58,787 nt of DNA from a virus: the IMG/VR virus record IMGVR_UViG_3300017767_000012, positions 1 through 58,787 of that record; one strand, written 5' to 3'. Both the position numbers and the translations under genes were made by a program. This document shows, piece after piece, positions 53,106 through 58,787 of this stretch (position 1 is the first letter of the stretch; each line of letters begins with the position of its first letter). Under the pieces are notes generated by a model, which was not told the origin of the DNA, did no database searches, and saw nothing but the letters and a program-made list of their open reading frames with translations.

Positions 53106-55025
53106 CTACTGTCTGATTAGCGATCCGTTAGAGTAACTAGAGGTGACTTTATATCCTATGCCAGAAATTTGCTGACCAGATGATATTGTGTCTCTTACGA
53201 TATTTATCGTAGTATTTGACATGTCCAAACTTAAGTAAATGTCCTTTAATCCTATAACATCGTTAGATTCTGGATATGCCTGAATTTCAATGATGTCATT
53301 ATCCTTAACTGTTGATGAAATGTTGATAGTATTGAGTATTACTTCACCTTTTACATAATCTACAGTACCAGCATTAGGAACAACAACAACTGCATCCTCT
53401 GATGCGGAAGTAGCAGGTTTAAATACAGCAATATCACCCATAATACCATTAGATCTTGGTATATCAGTAAAATACACTTCACCTTCAACACCACTAATAC
53501 CAAATCCAGTAGATTTGATAGTTCCACCACCTGTTTTTACATTAAATTGATTACCAAAGCATAATTCATATTGAGCAGACTGATTTATGAGTGCTTTTAG
53601 GTCTCTACGAATAGTAACCTTCGTAATATTGGAAGTAATTGCTGAATCTGTCTGATCAATGATTCGTTGAGACTCAGAATACTTAAATCTACCACCAAAT
53701 GCGTTCAAATTAGCAGATCTTCCGTACTCAGTAAGAGATGTACTGACTTCTGCCTTAAGTTGGTCTTTATCATCCATAATACTGTTGTTATAATAGACGA
53801 AAGAGTCCAACTCTACATACAAAATCTTTAAATCTTCAATTCGTTGGTTAATTCCTGCAATTGCATACTGTTTTAAGTCATTCAGTATGTTCTGCTTAGT
53901 AAAGTCAGATAAGAATGTACCATTTTTAGGTTTTATACTTAAAACTACAGTTCCAAACTCAGGAGGATCCAATTCCTCACCACCAACAACAGAAACAGAC
54001 TCTGTATTTGGATAAACAGACTGAACTATTGCTTCATAATCCCTAGGTGTAACCGCCCTGTTCTGTGCGGAGTACATTCTAGGTGCAAAATATCGTATAG
54101 AGTCAATTGCTTCGATATCAGTACCGTTTCTAGCGGTCTGACTAGCAATTACTGTTACATTGTTTGTAGATGAGAGTGAATTTCCTGCATCATCTACTAT
54201 ATTTCCTGAGAAAGTAAAGAATTTACCTTCATTCCCATCCTTACCATCAGTTATAATGTAAGAAATATCAATTTCATCACCAATTTCTAGTTTTTTACCA
54301 AACAGACCATCTCCAAATAGTAATTCATAGGTCTCATTCTTAATTTCTTGTATTAGATATACATTTGAGACTGGAGTAACCTCAATAATATTGTCAATTC
54401 GTGAAAATGATAGTCCTGCAGACGATCCAGACTTCTTAACAGTTACTTTAAGTGAGTTTAAATCAATAAATGAGTTGTCGAGAATGAATCTTTGATCAGA
54501 ACTACCATTTACAGTAAATTTTTTAGTTAAAAGTGTACCTTGATAGACAGTTAATCCAGAAAATTTACCAGTTCTAGGAGAATTATTACCACCTATCCCT
54601 CCAGAGTCCAAAGGACTGGTTACAGTTACATCTTCTGGGACTGAAAAAGTATAACTTGTGTTGCTTACAGCACCAACTAGTGCCAAACCTTTCTTTAAAG
54701 TGACAGTATTACTATTTCCTGCAAATTTAAACTCAAAATCAACCACTGCTTCAGCAGATCTTCGTGATCTTGGTACATATCCTATGTTTCTAGCTAAAGA
54801 AACAACATTTTCTCGTAGTGTTGCTGAATCCAAGAAGGACTCATTAGCAACCATATTACTATTAAAGGCAGTTATATATGAATTATACGCTAATATATCG
54901 ACAATGATCGACATATTTGACCCTTCAAAGTCAAAATCCTTAAAATCAGAGTTAGCTCTCAGGTAATCCTTTACAGATTCCTTGATTTCAGCAAAATTTA
55001 AGTTAGTAAATTTAGTAAATGGCAT
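53106..55025 (-). CDS. gp6: Baseplate wedge protein gp6
   Basis: 639 aa (T4 660 aa). FTNLNFAEIKESVKDYLRAN, DFDFEGSNMSIIVDILAYNSY, NMVANESFLDSATLRENVVS and LARNIGYVPRSRRSAEAVVD are the classical gp6/baseplate-J N-terminus; later AVTPRDYEAIVQSVYPN is also typical. gp6 makes the continuous inner ring that links the wedges and drives the change of baseplate shape on infection. It follows gp25 by 5 bases and precedes the giant gp7-like gene by 1 base. Confidence 0.95.
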   Translation of the reverse strand: MPFTKFTNLNFAEIKESVKDYLRANSDFKDFDFEGSNMSIIVDILAYNSYITAFNSNMVANESFLDSATLRENVVSLARNIGYVPRSRRSAEAVVDFEFKFAGNSNTVTLKKGLALVGAVSNTSYTFSVPEDVTVTSPLDSGGIGGNNSPRTGKFSGLTVYQGTLLTKKFTVNGSSDQRFILDNSFIDLNSLKVTVKKSGSSAGLSFSRIDNIIEVTPVSNVYLIQEIKNETYELLFGDGLFGKKLEIGDEIDISYIITDGKDGNEGKFFTFSGNIVDDAGNSLSSTNNVTVIASQTARNGTDIEAIDSIRYFAPRMYSAQNRAVTPRDYEAIVQSVYPNTESVSVVGGEELDPPEFGTVVLSIKPKNGTFLSDFTKQNILNDLKQYAIAGINQRIEDLKILYVELDSFVYYNNSIMDDKDQLKAEVSTSLTEYGRSANLNAFGGRFKYSESQRIIDQTDSAITSNITKVTIRRDLKALINQSAQYELCFGNQFNVKTGGGTIKSTGFGISGVEGEVYFTDIPRSNGIMGDIAVFKPATSASEDAVVVVPNAGTVDYVKGEVILNTINISSTVKDNDIIEIQAYPESNDVIGLKDIYLSLDMSNTTINIVRDTISSGQQISGIGYKVTSSYSNGSLIRQ

Positions 55026-55030
55026 TCCTA

Positions 55031-55429
55031 TTACCTAGATGATTCCAACATGAAGTCAAATTCTTGACTTGGGAAGTCCTGTCCTACAATATCATAAGCA
55101 ACAAATACTTCAAATGTATTATCGTTGGGTTTGGGTTCCACTCTCACTGCAGTATTTGCAATACGACCCTCGAACCCCTTTAAAACATCAAAAATTTGCT
55201 GAGTTATGACACTTGCTGTACCATAATCAACAAAATCAAATAAAGATCTAGTCACATCTGTACCAAGATTAGACTGAAAAGGTCTTTCGCCACCTATAGT
55301 CTGGATTAAATTCCTTACAGCTCTCTTGATCGCATCCTCATTTTTAAGGACTCGTACATCTCCAGAAACAGGGTGGGGCGAAAAAGAAAGATCTATATCT
55401 TTAAATGCCTTGGAATTAGATTCAGCCAT
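55031..55429 (-). CDS. gp25: Baseplate wedge protein gp25
   Basis: 132 aa, the same length as T4 gp25. FKDIDLSFSPHPVSGDVRVL, KNEDAIKRAVRNLIQTIGGERPFQSNLG and TDVTRSLFDFVD are the GPW/gp25 family signature. gp25 starts sheath polymerisation from the baseplate with gp6 and gp53. It is the first gene after a perfect late promoter. Confidence 0.96.
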   Translation of the reverse strand: MAESNSKAFKDIDLSFSPHPVSGDVRVLKNEDAIKRAVRNLIQTIGGERPFQSNLGTDVTRSLFDFVDYGTASVITQQIFDVLKGFEGRIANTAVRVEPKPNDNTFEVFVAYDIVGQDFPSQEFDFMLESSR

Positions 55430-55452
55430 ACAGCGGCTCTAGGTATCTCGAT

Positions 55453-55460
55453 TATTTATA
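55453..55460 (-). promoter_or_regulatory. T4-type late promoter for gp25-gp6-gp7
   Basis: Perfect TATAAATA on the minus strand in the 53-bp gap, 24 bases before the gp25 start. Confidence 0.82.
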
Positions 55461-55482
55461 CCAGTTTCCGTAAGATATAGAT

Positions 55483-55767
55483 TTAATCCCACTCCTTAGG
55501 ATTATAAGCAGGGTCAGGTTCGTTAAAATTATTATCTTTTGTTATCTCTCCTTCTAATAAATCTGACAACTTCTTACATCTATCTGCTGCTAATTGGTGA
55601 TGTGAACCTCTACTTCTAATAGCATTCATTATACAGTTGTATATGTCATACTCATCTGCGTCTGAAATGATAGCATCATAAATTGCGTCATCCAATACAG
55701 ATAACGCATAGTCCTTATATTCAGTATCATCACTCACTAGGTGTAGATGATTTCTTTTCTCAGTCAT
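55483..55767 (-). CDS. Small helical protein upstream of gp25 (94 aa)
   Basis: 94 aa from the ATG at 55767 (MTEKRNHLHLVSDDTEYKDY). An upstream in-frame start at 55800 would lie deeper inside the preceding gene and lacks support. Helical segments follow (LSVLDDAIYDAIISDADEYD, SRGSHHQLAADRCKKLSDLLEG). The C-terminus is Asp/Pro-rich, ending NPKEWD. It overlaps the end of the 60-aa gene by 8 bases, with GAGG upstream of its start. Common beside gp25 in cyanophages as far as I recall; function unknown. Confidence 0.82.
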   Translation of the reverse strand: MTEKRNHLHLVSDDTEYKDYALSVLDDAIYDAIISDADEYDIYNCIMNAIRSRGSHHQLAADRCKKLSDLLEGEITKDNNFNEPDPAYNPKEWD

Positions 55768-55942
55768 TGTTTGCCTCAATGATTGCTTCTTTAATGACAC
55801 TCTTAAGTTGCCTTAGTTTCTTTTTACCAAGACCTGCTCTAGTATCGATCTTTACCTTTACCCAGTATACTCCTGCTAATACTAACAGGAAAGGAACTGC
55901 TTCTGCCCAAGAGATGTTGTTCCATGCTTCGACTACATTCAT
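55760..55942 (-). CDS. Small single-pass membrane protein (60 aa)
   Basis: 60 aa. One membrane span (AVPFLLVLAGVYWVKVKI, about residues 15-32) is followed by a strongly basic helix (GLGKKKLRQLKSVIKEAIIE). Coupled to its neighbours by ATGA on one side and an 8-base overlap on the other. Function unknown; a lysis or inner-membrane role would be speculation. Confidence 0.8.
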   Translation of the reverse strand: MNVVEAWNNISWAEAVPFLLVLAGVYWVKVKIDTRAGLGKKKLRQLKSVIKEAIIEANND

Positions 55943-56085
55943 TTGCCTTGCCCCCTGTATGCCTTACGAGCAGCGTTTCGGGCGGTGCTAGAAAATTTGG
56001 AGTGCTTACCTTGTCCTTGTCGAGTCTTTTTGGGTGTCTTTTCAATCCAACTGCCACCTGATAAGTTTGTGAATACTTTAGCCAT
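55939..56085 (-). CDS. Small very basic protein (48 aa)
   Basis: ATG at 56085, TGA at 55939 overlapping the next start (ATGA). It encodes MAKVFTNLSGGSWIEKTPKK, then TRQGQGKHSKFSSTARNAAR and KAYRGQGK, with about a third of residues basic. The pattern KTRQGxGKHSK...KKAYRGQG resembles a small conserved cyanophage protein. High charge suggests nucleic-acid binding; this is inferred. Confidence 0.82.
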   Translation of the reverse strand: MAKVFTNLSGGSWIEKTPKKTRQGQGKHSKFSSTARNAARKAYRGQGK

Positions 56086-56245
56086 TAATTTCTTTCATAG
56101 TATGTGATATTGTTGATGGATCTGGGTAGGAAATCTCATAGAAAGATTGAGCATAGTCGCTCATCAGATCCAGAAAGTCAGTCTCACTTATATCGGTGTG
56201 CTTCTCAACTCCACCGATATAGATTGTGTAAACTGTCTTTGACAT
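56078..56245 (-). CDS. Small acidic protein (55 aa)
   Basis: 55 aa from the ATG at 56245, which overlaps the stop of the glycosyltransferase gene (TAATG); longer in-frame starts lie inside that gene and are rejected. MSKTVYTIYIGGVEKHTDIS, then ETDFLDLMSDYAQSFYEIS. Overlaps the 48-aa gene by 8 bases. Function unknown. Confidence 0.78.
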   Translation of the reverse strand: MSKTVYTIYIGGVEKHTDISETDFLDLMSDYAQSFYEISYPDPSTISHTMKEING

Positions 56246-57000
56246 TAGATAACTCTCATCTTCTCGTGACCTACTCTCACACGAGGATCGCACCATATCT
56301 CGAACCCTGCTTCTATAGCATCGAGACAGAAACTCACATCTTCTCCACACATATCTTGAACATCGCCTGATTCAAAGACTTGCATCTTAGGAGCAAACCA
56401 AGGATACTTAATGCCTTCGTTCTCAAATACTCCTTTCTTAATCAGTGTCCATCCGAAACCTGTATAGTCTACAGTGAATGGTTTCTTTCTCTTAGTCATT
56501 GTCTCACCTGTTTCGTGATTCATGACTCCACCATTGTTACGGAAGTCGCCCTCATCTAACCAATGAGCAACACTAGTAGTACGACCATCTTCAGTCATAT
56601 ACCAACCAGCAGCAATATCTTTGTCCATAAGAACAAGTTGTAAGAACTTCTCAGTTCCGTAGACGATATCACTATCAATCCATAGTTGGTAGTCGTAGTT
56701 TAACTTACCATCCCAAGGAATCTGATCTGGTCCTCTTAAGACATTTGCCCCAAGACACTTACATCTAGCAAAGTTAACCATACTAGAATAGTCTTGAGAT
56801 ATTTGAATACTCGCCCCATGCTGTACTAAGTCAAAGCAGAGTTGAACGAAACTCTTCAAGAACTGGAATGAACATCCTCTACCAGGCATACAGAATACTA
56901 TTGCCTTTCCTTTTAACATCTCCCATGCCTTGTCGTAGTCCCATTCGGGTTCGGCAGTTTTCTTTGGTGTTTTCGCCTTTACAGTAAATCCTTTAGCCAT
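56245..57000 (-). CDS. Glycosyltransferase-like protein (GT-A fold)
   Basis: 251 aa. Features of a GT-A enzyme: GKAIVFCMPGRGCSFQFLKSF at the start of the catalytic domain; a DxD motif in YQLWIDSDIVYG (residues 109-111) for metal and sugar nucleotide; DIAAGWYMTEDG; VDYTGFGWTLIKKGVFE; and GEDVSFCLDAIEAGFEIWCD with an acidic residue in the base position. The ending RVGHEKMRVI fits the family. The donor and acceptor cannot be told; phage DNA, virion proteins or host glycans are possible. It has a strong sigma70-type promoter of its own, pointing to early or middle expression. Confidence 0.85.
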   Translation of the reverse strand: MAKGFTVKAKTPKKTAEPEWDYDKAWEMLKGKAIVFCMPGRGCSFQFLKSFVQLCFDLVQHGASIQISQDYSSMVNFARCKCLGANVLRGPDQIPWDGKLNYDYQLWIDSDIVYGTEKFLQLVLMDKDIAAGWYMTEDGRTTSVAHWLDEGDFRNNGGVMNHETGETMTKRKKPFTVDYTGFGWTLIKKGVFENEGIKYPWFAPKMQVFESGDVQDMCGEDVSFCLDAIEAGFEIWCDPRVRVGHEKMRVI

Positions 57001-57021
57001 AATGAATAATGTACTTCATAT

Positions 57022-57050
57022 ATTATAACAGATTATATAGTCACAGTCAA
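57022..57050 (-). promoter_or_regulatory. Strong sigma70-type promoter for the glycosyltransferase gene
   Basis: TTGACT (57050-57045), 17 bases, perfect TATAAT (57027-57022) on the minus strand. The ATG follows 22 bases after the -10 box. No late-promoter motif is present here. Confidence 0.85.
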
Positions 57051-57061
57051 CGACTCTTGTT

Positions 57062-57223
57062 TTAATCTAGAAACACTCCGTCACTTTCTACAGTCATAGT
57101 TATTTCCCCATCCTCATACCAATCAAACTGGTTGCATACGCTCTCAGGCAGATCTAATACCAACTTATCCTCTGCATGGTCGTACCTTATGGCGATTTTT
57201 ATTTTTTCAATATTTTTTTTCAC
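57062..57223 (-). CDS. Small acidic protein with GTG start (53 aa)
   Basis: GTG at 57223 preceded by AGGA seven bases upstream; stop TAA at 57062. It encodes (M)KKNIEKIKIAIRYDHAED, then KLVLDLPESVCNQFDWYED and GEITMTVESDGVFLD. The codon sense is good and the strand pattern resembles a small beta protein. No ATG is available in frame upstream before a stop. It ends just before the glycosyltransferase promoter. Confidence 0.7.
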   Translation of the reverse strand: MKKNIEKIKIAIRYDHAEDKLVLDLPESVCNQFDWYEDGEITMTVESDGVFLD

Positions 57224-57397
57224 TAACGAATCCTGTGGTTCGCTTTTATATATTGGATTATTTTTTTATAGAGAGATATAGCAAGGTCGATCTGGGTCGT
57301 TTATAGCTTACAAAGGTTCCTTCGATTTAAACGCATCACAAGGGGGCACGATAACATATAACAACGAAACAACTGTGATTTTCGATGTTACTTAGTG
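57224..57397. other. Non-coding gap
   Basis: 174 bases between two small genes. I see no frame longer than 18 codons with a usable start, no tRNA and no convincing terminator. The start of one ACTTAGTGTC repeat lies at its upper end. Confidence 0.5.
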
Positions 57398-57431
57398 TCA
57401 GTAATTACAATAGTAGTTATTACTTAGTGTC
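57388..57431. repeat. 12-bp direct repeat TTACTTAGTGTC, 32 bp apart
   Basis: Copies at 57388-57399 and 57420-57431; a shorter match, ACTTAGTG, occurs again at 57721-57728. The first copy spans the stop of the 45-aa gene, the second lies in its last codons. Significance unknown. Confidence 0.5.
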
Positions 57432-57535
57432 TCATAATAGCCTGTCCGTGGGTAATAATCAAGGTCATCATTATACTCTGAGTTGTTGTTAGTTTCTGCC
57501 TGGTAATCTTCATGCTCAAAGTAATAACCTGCCAT
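57398..57535 (-). CDS. Small Tyr/Asp/Asn-rich protein (45 aa)
   Basis: ATG at 57535, TGA at 57398. It encodes MAGYYFEHEDYQAETNNNSE, then YNDDLDYYPRTGYYETLSNN and YYCNY: about a fifth Tyr and strongly acidic. AAGGA lies 11 bases upstream, and a perfect-consensus promoter ends 32 bases before the ATG. The promoter makes a real product likely; an acidic, early, small protein could be a host-directed inhibitor or a DNA mimic, but nothing shows that. Confidence 0.68.
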   Translation of the reverse strand: MAGYYFEHEDYQAETNNNSEYNDDLDYYPRTGYYETLSNNYYCNY

Positions 57536-57553
57536 GTGATTGCAGTCCTTCAG

Positions 57554-57746
57554 TGTTAATAACTGTATTATAGCAAAGTATCAGGCAGTTGTCAAATGTT
57601 CCTCTGTTAATTAATAAGAACTGTGAGCATATTGTGACCTGATAGTTGACATTTTGTTCCATCCATAGTACACTCGCTTACCTAACAACAACTCCGCACT
57701 ATTAATAGGTCTTAAATAACACTTAGTGAACACACAGTTATTAACA
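57554..57746. repeat. Two copies of the palindrome GTTAWTAAC in inverted 12-bp repeats
   Basis: TGTTAATAACTG at 57554-57565 and its exact complement CAGTTATTAACA at 57735-57746. The core GTTA-W-TAAC is itself palindromic. The first copy lies across the expected transcription start of the promoter at 57567-57595, so an operator is plausible. Confidence 0.5.
57567..57595 (-). promoter_or_regulatory. Perfect-consensus sigma70 promoter
   Basis: TTGACA (57595-57590), exactly 17 bases, TATAAT (57572-57567) on the minus strand. All twelve consensus bases match. It faces the 45-aa gene and probably continues into the 53-aa gene. Confidence 0.9.
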
Positions 57747-57858
57747 TATATTGAGAGAAAGATAAAACACACAGGTATATTTAAAAAGGTATTTAATAAC
57801 TTTCCGTGTATACTTACTAACCCCTATGTAACCCCTCTAAATGACACTCAGAGAGGTG
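57596..57858. other. Largely non-coding region between early genes
   Basis: 263 bases. A minus-strand frame runs through it for about 70 codons to a TAA at 57608 but has no ATG except near its end (MSTIRSQYAHSSY), so I do not call it. It holds the second GTTAWTAAC palindrome. No tRNA or terminator with a T run is visible. Confidence 0.5.
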
Positions 57859-58098
57859 TTAATCTGTATTAGGTTTGTATATGTCTGCGAGGGTACTTGT
57901 CTCTCTAATTAACACTAACTGTTCTTGTTCTCTGGGATACACTAACAGGCAACATTTACTCATTGGTTGTAAAGAATGACCACACACATTTTTCTTTACA
58001 CTAACACAAACTGTTATGTAAGTATCATCAACAAAATCTACTATTCCTCGCATATTGTCGGGGAATTGTACATAGTTTCCTTTGGTGAATTTGTGCAT
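57859..58098 (-). CDS. Small protein with SH3-like start (79 aa)
   Basis: 79 aa: MHKFTKGNYVQFPDNMRGIV, DFVDDTYITVCVSVKKNVCG, then CCLLVYPREQEQLVLIRET. The KGNYVQF...GIVDFVDDTYITV pattern looks like a small SH3-like barrel, and I recall it as a frequent unassigned cyanophage protein. It overlaps the preceding gene by 58 bases in another frame. Contains four Cys. Function unknown. Confidence 0.75.
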   Translation of the reverse strand: MHKFTKGNYVQFPDNMRGIVDFVDDTYITVCVSVKKNVCGHSLQPMSKCCLLVYPREQEQLVLIRETSTLADIYKPNTD

Positions 58099-58244
58099 CT
58101 TAATTGATAATCAGTACTGTCTAATAAGTCTACTATATGTAAAGGAAGGGATGTATTATTTTTTGCCCACTTTACTCGATAGTTCATAATAAACACCCTA
58201 AGTAAACTTAACTGTTCATGACTAAGTTGTACATTGTGTATCAT
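58041..58244 (-). CDS. Small helical protein (67 aa)
   Basis: 67 aa: MIHNVQLSHEQLSLLRVFIM, NYRVKWAKNNTSLPLHIVDL, LDSTDYQLRC. The first 50 residues have the amphipathic pattern of a small helical bundle. Its last 19 codons overlap the next gene's start, so the C-terminus could differ if either call is wrong. Function unknown. Confidence 0.65.
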   Translation of the reverse strand: MIHNVQLSHEQLSLLRVFIMNYRVKWAKNNTSLPLHIVDLLDSTDYQLRCTNSPKETMYNSPTICEE

Positions 58245-58252
58245 ATTAATAT

Positions 58253-58564
58253 TTAATTGTTGTTAGTTAGTGATTGAACATAGCACTCGTCAATGTCTAT
58301 ATCCTCCTCTATTATAGCACATATTCTATCAATATCCTTTGATGAACTTGCTTCTACTGATAACAACCAACCATCCAAGTCTTCTTGATATGTATCATTT
58401 TTTAGGGCGATTCCCAACTCATCTTGATATTTAGTGAGAAAATTAACAACTGAATAGTTATTATAACTGTCAGCAAATACGACCACTAAAGTAGCACTAA
58501 CCCCTGTGAAATATGCTATCCCTGATGATAACTTATCCATAGACAATTTAGTCTTCCTCGGCAT
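58253..58564 (-). CDS. Unidentified protein (103 aa)
   Basis: 103 aa from the ATG at 58564, which overlaps the upstream stop (TAATG); a start five codons earlier is rejected for that reason. MPRKTKLSMDKLSSGIAYFT, a hydrophobic stretch (GVSATLVVVFADSYNNYSVV), then an acidic end (IIEEDIDIDECYVQSL). No family recognised. Confidence 0.72.
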   Translation of the reverse strand: MPRKTKLSMDKLSSGIAYFTGVSATLVVVFADSYNNYSVVNFLTKYQDELGIALKNDTYQEDLDGWLLSVEASSSKDIDRICAIIEEDIDIDECYVQSLTNNN

Positions 58565-58787
58565 TACTTTAACCCCCATCTTATTTGTAGATAGTTACTA
58601 TCATGATACCTTTCTAACTCATCTGGTTCACTCATAAATATGAATTCTTCACAAAAGTATTGAACAGATATCATACCTAAATCTTCACATGCTCTAAGCA
58701 TTTCACCTATCTGATTGTTACTTAGTTCGAGAAAGTCTATGCAGTAAGCAATATCTTTTTCTAATTGTGATGTGTGTTTCTTGTTAA
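58564..58787 (-). CDS. Unidentified protein, N-terminus beyond the right edge
   Basis: Open frame from the right edge to a TAA at 58564, 73 visible residues including LSNNQIGEMLRACEDLGMIS, VQYFCEEFIFMSEPDELERY and the end LQIRWGLK. No start codon in the expected place inside the window, and coupled by TAATG to the next gene. No family recognised. Confidence 0.7.
   Translation of the reverse strand, partial: NKKHTSQLEKDIAYCIDFLELSNNQIGEMLRACEDLGMISVQYFCEEFIFMSEPDELERYHDSNYLQIRWGLK

Noticed and set aside
55839-56057. A 72-codon minus-strand frame overlapping two small genes near 56 kb.
   Set aside because: The 48-aa and 60-aa frames there are joined by ATGA overlaps and have better protein sense; this frame is out of phase with both.
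57250-57350. A stretch with GGTTCCTTCGATT on the plus strand, examined as a tRNA arm.
   Set aside because: No acceptor stem or anticodon arm can be drawn around it.
57604-57820. About 70 open minus-strand codons in the gap upstream of the 45-aa gene.
   Set aside because: No ATG until 13 codons before the stop, no ribosome binding site at the GTG/TTG candidates, and it crosses the perfect palindrome; coding status cannot be supported.

Overview
This window looks like the virion-morphogenesis half of a T4-like marine myovirus. A cyanophage of the Prochlorococcus/Synechococcus type (Kyanoviridae) is the best fit. The order of recognisable T4 genes, read along the minus strand from high to low coordinates, is 25-6-7-8-(DUF4815 protein)-(fibre)-13-14-15-16-17-18-19-20-67-21-22-23-3-uvsY-uvsW-55, which is the T4 structural order. 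The base composition is AT-rich and the genes are tightly packed. Many start and stop codons overlap as ATGA, TAATG or TGATG. Every gene I can support lies on the minus strand. The cyanophage host is inferred from gene content and from the very large tail proteins; no photosynthesis or other host-diagnostic gene lies inside the window.

Layout from the right edge, in the direction of transcription. At 58.8-57.0 kb there are small unidentified, probably early, genes, with two strong sigma70-type promoters and palindromic sites between them. At 57.0-55.5 kb there is a glycosyltransferase-like gene and four small genes. At 55.4-53.1 kb are the baseplate wedge genes gp25 and gp6. At 53.1-38.5 kb is one gene of 4884 codons in the gp7 position; its N-terminal part keeps sequence resemblance to T4 gp7. 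At 38.4-36.8 kb is gp8, then a 2443-aa DUF4815 structural protein, four small proteins, and a 2373-aa fibre-like protein (28.6-21.4 kb). The neck genes 13, 14 and 15 follow, then two small genes and gp16 (small terminase).

From 17.5 to 15.7 kb a cluster of seven genes (six encoding small unidentified proteins and one an SNase-type nuclease) separates gp16 from gp17 (large terminase). A second accessory cluster at 14.0-12.9 kb (35-, 92- and 52-aa proteins, a nucleotidyltransferase and a four-Cys protein) separates gp17 from gp18. The sheath, tube, portal, core, protease, scaffold and major capsid genes follow to 4.26 kb. After a terminator come gp3, uvsY, uvsW, a small conserved gene, the late sigma factor gp55, and a DNA methyltransferase cut by the left edge.

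Regulation can be read directly. Five or six good matches, and up to eight candidates, to the T4-type late promoter (TATAAATA and one-base variants) sit in front of gp25, gp8, the gp16-gp17 small cluster, gp18, gp20, gp67, gp22 and gp3. gp55, which encodes the sigma factor for those promoters, has a host-type promoter (TTGAAC-16-TATAAT) instead, as expected for a gene needed before late transcription.

The most unusual content is the tail module. Three proteins (4884, 2443 and 2373 aa) take up half the window and are built from repeated beta-rich modules. One of these is an apparently unnamed roughly 70-residue Cys/YPR module present in eight copies in the gp7-like giant and once in the fibre. 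Eleven small genes missed by a length cut-off were recovered from stop-start coupling, ribosome binding sites and coding sense.
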